From JBCDCP01 sp039181495 (GTDB lineage: Bacteria > Pseudomonadota > Alphaproteobacteria > Rhizobiales > Tepidamorphaceae), in NCBI GenBank assembly GCA_039181495.1, contig JBCDCP010000005.1, positions 1-45,083 on the forward strand: 45,083 nt of DNA, written 5' to 3'. Both the position numbers and the translations under genes were made by a program. The notes under the pieces are model-generated. The model was not told where the DNA came from. It made no database searches and saw only the letters and a program-made list of their open reading frames with translations. Each line of letters opens with the position of its first letter. Position 1 is the first letter of the stretch. Positions 15,058 through 22,898 of this stretch are shown here, in pieces.

Positions 15058-16911
15058 ATGGCACTGAGCAGCGAAACGGGTGCCGGGGCAGGACTGCCGA
15101 ACACCGCATTGCGCCGGGCCGAGACCAATGGCACCGGTGTCTCAGAGCGCGTGTCTGAGGCCACCTCTACTGCCATCGCAGACCAGCGTGAATCCGCCAA
15201 CCGCCAACCAGCCTTGCTATCGCGTCTGGTCGCGCCGCTGTTCTCAAGCCTGACCCGGCGGATCGCGATCTTCAATATTGCTGCCCTGGCTGCGCTGGTG
15301 ATCGGCATTCTCTACCTCAATCAGTTCCGCGAAGGACTGATCGACGCGAAGGTGCAGAGCCTGCTGATCCAGGGACAAATCATCGCCAGTGCAGTGGCCG
15401 CATCTGCGGCGGTGGAAACCGATGCCATCACCATCAACCCTGAGGAACTGATTGAGCTTGAGGCGGGTGAAAGCCTGACACCGAGCCGCAGCACCACCCC
15501 GTCTCTCGAGTTTCCCATTGACCCCGAACGCGTGGCGCCAGTCCTGCGGCGGCTCATCACGCCAACCAAGACACGCGCACGCATCTACGACAATGACGGG
15601 GTTCTGCTGCTGGATTCGCGGCATATCTATACCAGCGGTCAAGTGCTCCGCTTCGATCTTCCGGCGCCAGATACCCAGGCGATCTCATGGCGTGCATGGA
15701 CTGCGGACAAGTTCCATGCGCTGTTCCAACGGCGCAACCTGTCGGTCTACGAAGAGCTGGGTCCGCATGAGGGGCGGTCCTATCCCGAGGTCGTTGCTGC
15801 ACTCGAAGGAAAACCTGCCTCGCTGGTGCGGATCGCCCAGAGTGGCGAGCTGATAGTTTCGGTAGGCGTTCCGGTTCAGCGCTTCCGGTCGGTCTATGGG
15901 GCGCTGGTGTTGTCGACACAAGGGTCCGACATCGACACGATCGTGCGCGCAGAACGCATCGCAATTCTCCGAACGTTCCTTGTTGCAGCCGGCGTGACGC
16001 TCATCCTGTCCATTCTGGTCGCGGGCAACATCGCCGGACCGGTGCGCAAGCTGGCAGCAGCGGCTGACAGGGTTCGGGTTCGGATATCAGGACGGGCCGA
16101 GATTCCGGATTTTACCCAACGGCAGGATGAGATCGGTCACTTGTCCGGTGCTCTGCGCGATATGACGAACGCACTCTACACACGTATCGAGGCGATCGAG
16201 CACTTTGCTGCCGACGTGGCACATGAGTTGAAGAACCCGCTGACTTCGTTGCGTAGCGCTGTCGAAACACTGCCGCTGGCGAAGACCGACGAGCAACGAA
16301 CCCGGCTGATCGAGATCGTCCAGCACGACGTCAGGCGGCTTGATCGCCTGATTAGCGATATCTCCGATGCCTCCCGGCTCGATGCGGAACTGGCCCGCGA
16401 CGATATTGAGAGGTTTGACATGGCCGAACTCCTCAATGCGCTCAGCCGGATTGCCAACGAGATACTGGGTGGTGACGGCCCCGAGATCGTGCTTGATGTT
16501 CGGCACAATCCTGGTAAGCGGTCACTGATGGTCAACGGTCACGAGCATCGGCTGGGTCAGGTGATCAACAACCTGATCGACAACGCAAAGTCCTTCTCGC
16601 CGCCCGATGGTGTGATCCGCATTGCCGCCCGCCGCGAGGGTAATGACGTTGTTATGACGGTGGAGGATGACGGACCGGGTATTCCGGAGGACAATCTTGG
16701 CCGCATCTTCGAGCGCTTCTACACCGACCGAACGACAAATACTGATCTGAACAATGCTGAGTTCGGCCAGAATTCTGGCCTTGGGCTCTCCATCTCCGAA
16801 CAGATCGTCAAGGCGCATCGCGGTTCAATCAAGGCTGAAAACCGCATGGAAGGCGGTATCTGCAGGGGCGCACGTTTTGTTGTGCGATTGCCAGCCGCCG
16901 GTTCCGCCTGA
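15058..16911 (+). CDS. chvG: sensor histidine kinase ChvG (ExoS)
   Basis: ChvG is the membrane partner of ChvI. From the ATG at 15058 it has 617 aa. A hydrophilic N-terminal arm of about 65 residues precedes TM1 (RIAIFNIAALAALVIGILYL). A periplasmic domain of about 210 residues follows, then TM2 (LVAAGVTLILSILVAGNIAG) and HAMP. The H-box is DVAHELKNPLTSLRS with His389. N-box NLIDNAKSFSPP, G1 VEDDGPGIP, the F-box IFERFYTDR and G2 GLGLSISEQIVKAH are intact. A TTG at 15046 in the same frame is an alternative start; neither has an ideal ribosome binding site. The periplasmic domain is the part that ExoR binds in Sinorhizobium. The gene continues into hprK with a 21-bp gap. Confidence 0.95.
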   Translation: MALSSETGAGAGLPNTALRRAETNGTGVSERVSEATSTAIADQRESANRQPALLSRLVAPLFSSLTRRIAIFNIAALAALVIGILYLNQFREGLIDAKVQSLLIQGQIIASAVAASAAVETDAITINPEELIELEAGESLTPSRSTTPSLEFPIDPERVAPVLRRLITPTKTRARIYDNDGVLLLDSRHIYTSGQVLRFDLPAPDTQAISWRAWTADKFHALFQRRNLSVYEELGPHEGRSYPEVVAALEGKPASLVRIAQSGELIVSVGVPVQRFRSVYGALVLSTQGSDIDTIVRAERIAILRTFLVAAGVTLILSILVAGNIAGPVRKLAAAADRVRVRISGRAEIPDFTQRQDEIGHLSGALRDMTNALYTRIEAIEHFAADVAHELKNPLTSLRSAVETLPLAKTDEQRTRLIEIVQHDVRRLDRLISDISDASRLDAELARDDIERFDMAELLNALSRIANEILGGDGPEIVLDVRHNPGKRSLMVNGHEHRLGQVINNLIDNAKSFSPPDGVIRIAARREGNDVVMTVEDDGPGIPEDNLGRIFERFYTDRTTNTDLNNAEFGQNSGLGLSISEQIVKAHRGSIKAENRMEGGICRGARFVVRLPAAGSA

Positions 16912-16932
16912 CCAAAAAATCACGCTCGCATC

Positions 16933-17457
16933 ATGAAATCGGAAACCGAGCCCACGCCGACGATACATGCCAGCGCCGTGGCGATTGGTGGTGAAGGCGT
17001 GCTCATTCGGGGGCTGCCGCGAGCCGGCAAGACCACACTTGGACAGGCGCTGATCGCTCAGGCAGGCTCGGACCGCGCTGGTAGGGAAGCACCCACTGAG
17101 AAACTCGCAATGTGGGTGTCCGATGATCGGACCATTGTAGAGCATGACGGCGTGAACCTCATTGCAAGTCCGCCAGCCGCCATCGCCGGCCGAATTGCTG
17201 ACCGAAAACGCGGTATCGTCTCCGTGCCGCACGCCGCCTCGGCCATATTGGCCTTGGTCGTAGACCTTGATCTGCTTAACGATCATCCACAGTCGTTAGG
17301 TTCGGCCAAGCTTCTCGGTGAAGTGCTCCCTATGCTGCGTTTGCCACCCGTGAGCCCGATCAACGCCGATGACGCGGCCCGTCATGTGCTGTCGGTACTC
17401 CAGGCACCTACCGATCGACCTGATCCGCAAATGCTGACAAATCAAGACGTTGATTGA
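16933..17457 (+). CDS. hprK: HPr kinase/phosphorylase, short alphaproteobacterial form, divergent
   Basis: HprK phosphorylates HPr on a serine. Alphaproteobacterial versions lack the N-terminal domain found in Firmicutes, and this one has only 174 aa. Recognisable parts are His12 (IHASAVAIGGEGVLIRG), a P-loop GLPRAGKTT (27-35), the Asp pair in WVSDDRTIVE (64-65) and IASPPAAIAG. Two positions are unusual: the P-loop lacks the common GxSGxGKS serine, and the signature segment normally reading ExRGxGI is ADRKRGIVSV (89-98). There is also an insert of about 15 residues (AGSDRAGREAPTEKL) after the P-loop helix. It sits between chvG and the EIIA gene, the usual place. The identity is good from context and motifs; activity is uncertain. 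Confidence 0.85.
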   Translation: MKSETEPTPTIHASAVAIGGEGVLIRGLPRAGKTTLGQALIAQAGSDRAGREAPTEKLAMWVSDDRTIVEHDGVNLIASPPAAIAGRIADRKRGIVSVPHAASAILALVVDLDLLNDHPQSLGSAKLLGEVLPMLRLPPVSPINADDAARHVLSVLQAPTDRPDPQMLTNQDVD

Positions 17458-17674
17458 GTTCTAACCGATTTCCCTTGCCTTGCAGAGACGAGGCTGTCCA
17501 TGATGCGCCCGCTTCAGGATGAGTCCCTTTGCCGGGGGTGCTCTTTTCACCAAGCGCGGCACCAGAATCGCAACGCATCAAGACGATCCGGACGGGAATG
17601 CCAAGACAAAGACGAGCGAAGAACGCCGCACAGCGCGTATCGCGGACTCGCCCATCCGTGCGAAAGGTCGGCCG

Positions 17675-18079
17675 ATGATCGGGCTGGTCATTGTGACCCA
17701 CGGCGCACTTGCCGACGAATTCCGGGAAGCGCTGGAGCATGTTGTCGGCAAACAGCCGTTCCTCGCGACGGTACCAATCGGGCCTGAAGATAACGGCGAG
17801 ATGCGCCGCAGCGACATTTTGGAGGCAGTCGCACGGGTCGATAGCGGCGATGGCGTGATACTCCTGACCGATATGTTTGGTGGCACGCCTTCCAATCTGG
17901 CGATTTCGGTTATGGATGAAGCGCCCGTAGAGGTGATTGCAGGCGTCAATTTGCCACTGCTTGTGAAGCTGGCCAGCATCCGCAATGACCTGCCTCTCAA
18001 GCAGGCTGTGGCCGAGGCGCGCGAAGCCGGACGGAAGTACATTTCCGTGGCCAGTGAAGTGCTCGCCGGCGAAAGTTGA
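17675..18079 (+). CDS. PTS EIIA component, mannose family
   Basis: This cytoplasmic EIIA(Man)-type protein of 134 aa receives phosphate from HPr. The active site is His9 (MIGLVIVTHGALADEF), and VILLTDMFGGTPSNLAISVM (61-80) is the second signature. The frame is open from 17519, but those extra 52 residues are charged, not conserved in type and have no folding signature; AAAGG at 17662-17666, spaced 8 nt from ATG 17675, fixes the start. No sugar-specific EIIB, EIIC or EIID gene is nearby, so it is regulatory, like PtsM or ManX of other Alphaproteobacteria. HPr follows 2 bp after its stop. Confidence 0.93.
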   Translation: MIGLVIVTHGALADEFREALEHVVGKQPFLATVPIGPEDNGEMRRSDILEAVARVDSGDGVILLTDMFGGTPSNLAISVMDEAPVEVIAGVNLPLLVKLASIRNDLPLKQAVAEAREAGRKYISVASEVLAGES

Positions 18080-18081
18080 GC

Positions 18082-18408
18082 ATGACCGTGTTCGCCACCG
18101 AGCCTTCAGCCTTCAACGCAGCTAACGCGGTAACGGCGACAGCATTGATCTGCAATGCCAAGGGTCTGCATGCACGGGCTTCCGCCAAATTTGTGCGGAC
18201 TGCTGAACAGTTTATGGCCGAAATCTCGGTACGGTGCCGCGGGCAGACGGTGAATGGTCGGTCTATCATGGGCCTGATGATGCTGAGTGCGAGCCAGGGA
18301 ACTGAGATTGAGATTGCCGCGACCGGTAAAGATGCCAATCAAGCCCTCGATGCTATGTGCGCGCTGGTCCGCAGCGGTTTCGGCGAAGAGAACGAGTCGG
18401 GCAAATAG
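18082..18408 (+). CDS. ptsH: phosphocarrier protein HPr
   Basis: HPr transfers phosphate from enzyme I to EIIA. It has 108 aa, somewhat longer than the usual 85-95 because of an N-terminal tail of about 17 residues. The active site is His30 (NAKGLHARASAKFV) and the HprK target is Ser61 (NGRSIMGLMMLSA). Ser and the following IMGLMML match HPr proteins that are regulated by HprK, which fits hprK 0.6 kb upstream. ATG 18082 comes 2 bp after the EIIA stop, so the genes are translationally coupled; a TTG at 18076 overlapping that stop is an alternative. No enzyme I (ptsI or ptsP) gene is in the window. Confidence 0.95.
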   Translation: MTVFATEPSAFNAANAVTATALICNAKGLHARASAKFVRTAEQFMAEISVRCRGQTVNGRSIMGLMMLSASQGTEIEIAATGKDANQALDAMCALVRSGFGEENESGK

Positions 18409-18444
18409 ACCGTATTCCATTGTGCCGGCAGCTGAGGCCGGGTC

Positions 18445-18484
18445 CACAATCCCTATATAAACTTTTCTTTATATAGGGATTGTG
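18445..18484. repeat. 17-bp perfect inverted repeat between ptsH and ahcY
   Basis: CACAATCCCTATATAAA (18445-18461) and TTTATATAGGGATTGTG (18468-18484) are exact reverse complements, with a 6-nt loop CTTTTC. The stem is AT-rich in otherwise GC-rich surroundings. It lies 36 bp past ptsH and 113 bp before the ahcY start. No U-run follows it on either strand, so it is not a canonical terminator. It could be a stable RNA hairpin ending the ptsH message, a dyad operator for ahcY, or a palindromic repeat element. No other copy was found by eye in this window. Confidence 0.8.
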
Positions 18485-18504
18485 TCGCTGCGCCTGCTCT
18501 GCTA

Positions 18505-18551
18505 GGTGGCGCCCAAGATGGGACCGGCCATCGGCGCAACCAGGCCCTGGT
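18505..18551 (+). promoter_or_regulatory. candidate structured leader of ahcY with competing hairpins
   Basis: Two hairpins compete here. The first pairs GGT (18505-18507) with ACC (18539-18541), GCGC (18509-18512) with GCGC (18534-18537), and GATGG (18517-18521) with CCATC (18528-18532), with a 6-nt loop. The second pairs ACCAG (18539-18543) with CTGGT (18547-18551) around a 3-nt loop and needs the same ACC. This resembles a switch but could be chance in GC-rich sequence. The order of elements does not match the classic SAH riboswitch. Confidence 0.3.
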
Positions 18552-18597
18552 GCTGCCCCGCATCCCAGTCGTATTGCTCTCAATTAGGAAAACCTCG

Positions 18598-20001
18598 ATG
18601 TCCGAATTCAAGGATTATGCCGTCGCCGATATTTCCTTGGCCGATTTTGGCCGCAAGGAGATCGAAATTGCCGAAACCGAAATGCCGGGCCTTATGGCTT
18701 GCCGTGCGGAATTTGGAGCGACCAAACCGCTCAAAGGTGCGCGCATCACTGGCTCACTGCACATGACGATCCAGACCGCGGTGCTCATCGAAACCCTGAT
18801 CACGCTTGGTGCCGATGTGCGCTGGGCCTCGTGCAATATCTTCTCGACCCAAGACCATGCCGCCGCTGCAATCGCTGATCAGAATATTCCCGTTTTTGCC
18901 ATCAAGGGTGAGAGTCTGGAGGACTACTGGAGCTATACCGACGCCATCTTCCAGTGGCCCGACGGCGAACCCTCCAACATGATCCTCGATGATGGCGGCG
19001 ACGCCACCATGTACATCCTGCTTGGTGCGCGTGCTGAGGAAGGTGAGACGGAATTCCTTGAGAAGCCCGGGTCTGAGGAAGAGGAATACCTGTTTGCCCA
19101 GATCAAGAAACGATTGGCGGCTTCACCTGGGTTTTTCGTCAAACAGCGCCATGCCATCCGGGGCGTGACCGAAGAGACAACGACTGGCGTCAATCGCCTT
19201 TACCAGCTGATGGAGAAGGGGCATCTGCCGTTCCCGGCCATCAACGTGAATGACTCGGTCACCAAGTCGAAATTCGACAACAAGTATGGCTGTAAGGAAT
19301 CCCTGGTCGACGGCATCCGCCGCGGCACTGATGTGATGATGGCCGGGAAGACCGCCGTGGTCTGCGGCTATGGCGACGTTGGAAAGGGATCAGCGGCCTC
19401 GCTGCAGGGTGCCGGCGCTCGGGTCAAGGTCACCGAGATCGATCCGATTTGCGCGTTGCAGGCAGCTATGGACGGTTATGAGGTCACCACGCTGGATGAA
19501 GCCGCTTCGACCGCCGACATCATCATCACGGCCACCGGCAATAAGGATGTGGTTACGCTCGACCATATGCGGGCGATGAAGGATATGGCGATCCTCGGGA
19601 ATATCGGCCACTTCGACAATGAGATCCAGGTTGCTGGCCTCAAGAACATGAAGTGGACCAACATCAAACCTCAGGTGGACATGATCGAGTTTCCGGACTC
19701 AAAGCGGATCATCCTTCTCTCGGAGGGCCGGTTGCTCAATCTCGGCAACGCAACCGGCCATCCCAGCTTCGTCATGTCGGCGAGTTTCACCAATCAGGTG
19801 CTGGCGCAGATTGAGCTGTTCACCAAGGGTAATGAGTATGAGGACCAAGTCTATGTGCTGCCCAAGCACCTTGATGAGAAAGTGGCACGGTTGCATCTCG
19901 ATAAACTCGGCGTCCAACTGACCGAAATGTCAGGCGAACAGGCTGACTACATTGGCGTCAGTGCCCAAGGGCCATTCAAACCCGAGCATTATCGCTACTG
20001 A
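18598..20001 (+). CDS. ahcY: adenosylhomocysteinase
   Basis: AhcY hydrolyses S-adenosylhomocysteine to adenosine and homocysteine, clearing the product of all SAM-dependent methylations. The 467 residues match the family length. Landmarks are ALGADVRWASCNIFSTQDHA-type text (here TLGADVRWASCNIFSTQDHA), FPAINVNDSVTKSKFDNKYG, the NAD-binding GYGDVGKGSA, GNIGHFDNEI and the C-terminal KPEHYRY, whose Lys and Tyr reach the neighbouring subunit's cofactor. The ATG at 18598 follows AGGA (18586-18589) at 8 nt; the frame is open 16 codons further upstream, but those residues are outside the family pattern. A possible leader structure and a long palindrome precede it. divL follows on the same strand. Confidence 0.98.
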   Translation: MSEFKDYAVADISLADFGRKEIEIAETEMPGLMACRAEFGATKPLKGARITGSLHMTIQTAVLIETLITLGADVRWASCNIFSTQDHAAAAIADQNIPVFAIKGESLEDYWSYTDAIFQWPDGEPSNMILDDGGDATMYILLGARAEEGETEFLEKPGSEEEEYLFAQIKKRLAASPGFFVKQRHAIRGVTEETTTGVNRLYQLMEKGHLPFPAINVNDSVTKSKFDNKYGCKESLVDGIRRGTDVMMAGKTAVVCGYGDVGKGSAASLQGAGARVKVTEIDPICALQAAMDGYEVTTLDEAASTADIIITATGNKDVVTLDHMRAMKDMAILGNIGHFDNEIQVAGLKNMKWTNIKPQVDMIEFPDSKRIILLSEGRLLNLGNATGHPSFVMSASFTNQVLAQIELFTKGNEYEDQVYVLPKHLDEKVARLHLDKLGVQLTEMSGEQADYIGVSAQGPFKPEHYRY

Positions 20002-20297
20002 CCACCCGTCTCGAGTGTGCGTTTCGACGGCGTCGATCTTGTGCATGGGCGCCGTCGCATTTCCGGCTCGACAAAAAAGTCCACTGTGACCGTGGCGCTC
20101 GCCATGGTCCGGAGGTAGGTTGGCACTGATTCGATCGTGCGGATGATGCGGCACATCCTTTTCGCGCGGAAGATCATCACGATCCACCCGTCGCTGCGGC
20201 GCTCCAAATGGGGTTTGCTGTGCCGGTCGGGCATTCGAGGAGGGGTCCACCGGTGCCGGAGCGTGTCCGACAGTCACCGGGTACTTGTGTCGGGGTT
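20002..20297. other. intergenic region between ahcY and divL
   Basis: These 296 bp hold no gene I can support. An 8-bp inverted repeat, CGACGGCG and CGCCGTCG with a 17-nt loop, lies about 25 bp past the ahcY stop and could slow transcription, but no T-run follows. The divL frame is already open from 20208. A 79-codon minus-strand frame at 19995-20234 is discussed under rejected items. The divL promoter should be here if it is not co-transcribed with ahcY. Confidence 0.4.
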
Positions 20298-22874
20298 ATG
20301 CGGCCGCAGCAGATGCGAGGCCGCGTCAGAACTCGTTTCGCGATTCGATCATGCCGTGATTGTGCTGGTCTGCCGTACCGGTGCGTTCTTGCTCTGACAG
20401 CAGTCGCATTTTCATCCTGGCCCGTTCAGGTGTCTGCTCAAGAAAGCGACACGTCAATGGCCAACAGGGTTCTTGACGCTGCCGATCATGAAGGGATCGC
20501 CGCGCTCAGCATCATTCTTTCGGTGCTGGTTTTCGCAGCTCTGGCAGCAATCCTGTACCTGAAGACCCGCGACAAGCTCGTCGACGAACGCAAGGCGCGT
20601 GCCCAGGAGACGGACGCTTTACAGGCGCGCGTGGATCGCGCCGAACGTTTCCTCGCATCAGACAGACAGATTCTCATTGCATGGCCATCCGATGGCAGCC
20701 CAGCAGATGTCGAGTGCGGCAGCTTTGCGGTGATTGATGCGCCGTCAGAGCCAGGTGAGATCCTTGACTTTGCGGGTTGGATGGATAGCGAGAGCGCAAC
20801 CCGCCTGAATGCTGCAGTGAACGGGCTGCGCAAGGATGGCACTGTCTTCGAGATGGTGTCTGGCACAAACGGCGGCGCCACACTGGAAGTTTCCGGATTG
20901 ATATCCGGCAGTCATGCGCTGTTGCGTTTGCGAGAGGCAACCAACCTTCGCCACGAACTGCGTCATTTGCGTAGCGCCGCAGCCGATAGCGCACGGGATG
21001 CCAATGCACTAAAGGCAGCTGCGGACAAAGCTGAGTTTCCGGTCTGGGTTCGCGATGATGCCGGACGGCTGGTGTGGGTCAACCGAGCCTTCGCCGAGCA
21101 GTCTGGATCCCGATCACCCGAAGATGCGGTTGCTGAGAATGCCGAGTTTGCTGAAACAGGCATGCTCAAGGCAATGGCTGCAGCGCGCCAGGACTGGCAG
21201 CCATTTTCCGATGTCATGGGTCTGGCAGACGGCGATTCGCTGCTGGTGCGCGAATTGCCAATCCGCGATGGGTTTGCCGGGCTCGCCATGCCCGGCTCAG
21301 CTGCGGCCCGGCAATCCGGCAATGCCGCGAAAGGCCTTGCCACAGCACTTGATCACCTGAAAACCGGCATTGCGCGCTTCGACGGAAAGGGTCGGCTGGT
21401 TTTCTTCAATGAAGCGTTCTGCGCTTTGTGGAGCTGGGACCGCGAGTGGTTAGATACCGCGCCAGATGAAAAAGCTGTACTGGACCGCATGCGGTCAGAA
21501 TCGCAGCTGCCGGAGATTGGCGACTACCGCAATTGGCGAGACGAACTCGTCGACCAGGACGGCCAAACCGTCAAAGTGCACAATTGGCATCTGCCGAACA
21601 ATCGCATGCTCAACGTGGTCACTGTGCCGCAGGCCGATGGCAGTCGAACCTTCCTGTTCGACAATCTCACCGAAAGCCGTGAACTCGAGACTCGCGTCGT
21701 TGCGCTGAGCCAGATGCAACGCGAAACGCTCGACAGTCTCTCCGAAGGGATCGTAGTGTTTGGTTCAAATGGCCGGATTCGCCTCAGCAACCCTCAGTTC
21801 CGCGAGATGTGGGCGCTGGATATGTCTGCCGTCGCACCCGGTGTGCATATCGACGCCCTTGTATTGCGCTGCCAGATGGTCGGTGGCGAGCGGGACGACT
21901 GGGCCAACCTCAAGAATGTCGTAACCGGGTTTTCTGACAACCGCAGCGCGGTCAGTCAGATTATGCCTCTCGCCGACGGACGAATCTTCCAGATGGCATC
22001 CGTGCCACTGCCCGACGGCGGCACTCTGGTGGTGTTCACCGACATCAGTGATGCCCAGCGGATTGAAAGAGCGCTGCGCGAGCGCAACGAAGCTCTGGAG
22101 CAAGCCGCCTATATCCGGAATAGCTTTGTCGGCAAAGTATCGTATGAACTGCGCCAACCACTGCAGAACATTATCGGTTTTGCCCAGGTTCTGTCTCAGC
22201 CAGAACTGGCGGGCGGGCCACAACAACAGCAGGAATATGCTGGGCACATCTTGGGCGAATCGAGCGAATTGCTGCTGATCGTCAATAACATTCTCGATCT
22301 GGCCAGCATTGATGCCGGCACCATCGAGATCGATCCCAAGCCACTAGCGCTGAAGGCAGCCGTCAATGACGTCGTGACGACACTTGGCGAACGTCTGCGC
22401 AAACAGAGCGTTGATATTCAAATTGACGTGCAGGATGAACTGCCCGATATCGTCGCCGATCCCGAGCGGCTGCGCCAGATCCTGTTCAACCTGATGTCCA
22501 ACGCGGTCGGCTTCAGCCCCGACGGCGCCATCGTCAAGGTGCGGGCCGAACTTGACGATGACGTCCTGACGTTTTCGGTGTCGGACCGAGGCCCAGGTAT
22601 TCCAAGTGATGTGCTTGATCATGTGTTTGATCGCTTCGAGAGCCGCGCCAGCGGCACCGATCACCGCGGAGCCGGTTTGGGACTTGCGCTGGTGAAGTCC
22701 TTCGTGGACCTGCATCACGGACGGGTGTGGATCGAAAGCGGTGAACATGGCGGCACGCAAGTCTTCTGCCAGTTGCCGCAGAAAGGTGCCAAGCTGCCAC
22801 CACGCGAATCTGAAGCTACAAAAGGCTCCAAAGTGGAGAGCCAAGCAGCCGGTAATCAGGCGCCTGCCGAGTAG
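20298..22874 (+). CDS. divL: DivL-type PAS sensor pseudokinase with Tyr in place of His
   Basis: DivL is a histidine-kinase-like protein that, in Caulobacter, reads the DivK phosphorylation state and controls CckA and so CtrA. From 20298 the protein has about 858 aa. It has an N-terminal hydrophobic leader, a membrane segment (LSIILSVLVFAALAAILYLK, about 68-88), three PAS-like regions (about 245-330, 360-460 and 480-580), a dimerisation helix and an ATPase domain. The H-box reads FVGKVSYELRQPLQNIIGF: Tyr616 (codon 22143-22145) replaces the phospho-accepting His, the DivL hallmark. The ATPase domain keeps NLMSNAVGFSPDG, VSDRGPGIP and GAGLGLALVKSFV. The start is uncertain: the frame opens at 20208, and ATGs stand at 20298, 20313 and 20457. 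tsaE follows within 25 bp. Confidence 0.9.
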   Translation: MRPQQMRGRVRTRFAIRSCRDCAGLPYRCVLALTAVAFSSWPVQVSAQESDTSMANRVLDAADHEGIAALSIILSVLVFAALAAILYLKTRDKLVDERKARAQETDALQARVDRAERFLASDRQILIAWPSDGSPADVECGSFAVIDAPSEPGEILDFAGWMDSESATRLNAAVNGLRKDGTVFEMVSGTNGGATLEVSGLISGSHALLRLREATNLRHELRHLRSAAADSARDANALKAAADKAEFPVWVRDDAGRLVWVNRAFAEQSGSRSPEDAVAENAEFAETGMLKAMAAARQDWQPFSDVMGLADGDSLLVRELPIRDGFAGLAMPGSAAARQSGNAAKGLATALDHLKTGIARFDGKGRLVFFNEAFCALWSWDREWLDTAPDEKAVLDRMRSESQLPEIGDYRNWRDELVDQDGQTVKVHNWHLPNNRMLNVVTVPQADGSRTFLFDNLTESRELETRVVALSQMQRETLDSLSEGIVVFGSNGRIRLSNPQFREMWALDMSAVAPGVHIDALVLRCQMVGGERDDWANLKNVVTGFSDNRSAVSQIMPLADGRIFQMASVPLPDGGTLVVFTDISDAQRIERALRERNEALEQAAYIRNSFVGKVSYELRQPLQNIIGFAQVLSQPELAGGPQQQQEYAGHILGESSELLLIVNNILDLASIDAGTIEIDPKPLALKAAVNDVVTTLGERLRKQSVDIQIDVQDELPDIVADPERLRQILFNLMSNAVGFSPDGAIVKVRAELDDDVLTFSVSDRGPGIPSDVLDHVFDRFESRASGTDHRGAGLGLALVKSFVDLHHGRVWIESGEHGGTQVFCQLPQKGAKLPPRESEATKGSKVESQAAGNQAPAE

Positions 22875-22898
22875 TTGGACCCACTGTCAGCGCCCACC

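Noticed and set aside
17519..17674. 52-residue N-terminal extension of the EIIA protein
   Set aside because: The extension is charged and unlike the family, and a good ribosome binding site precedes the internal ATG at 17675 that gives the standard MIGLVIVTHG start.
18485..18597. Calling a canonical SAH or SAM-II riboswitch upstream of ahcY
   Set aside because: Fragments such as CGCTGCG, GGCGC and CCAGGC occur, but in the wrong order and spacing for the SAH class, and the SAM-II core is absent.
19995..20234. 79-codon minus-strand frame between ahcY and divL (SDGWIVMIFRAKRMCRII)
   Set aside because: It overlaps the ahcY end slightly, has no recognisable family and no convincing ribosome binding site. 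It cannot be excluded as a small gene, but I do not have enough to support it.
20298..22874. Loss of His in the kinase read as a sequencing error or pseudogene
   Set aside because: The frame is intact, the ATPase domain is complete, and Tyr in this position is the known DivL feature, so it is a real variant family.
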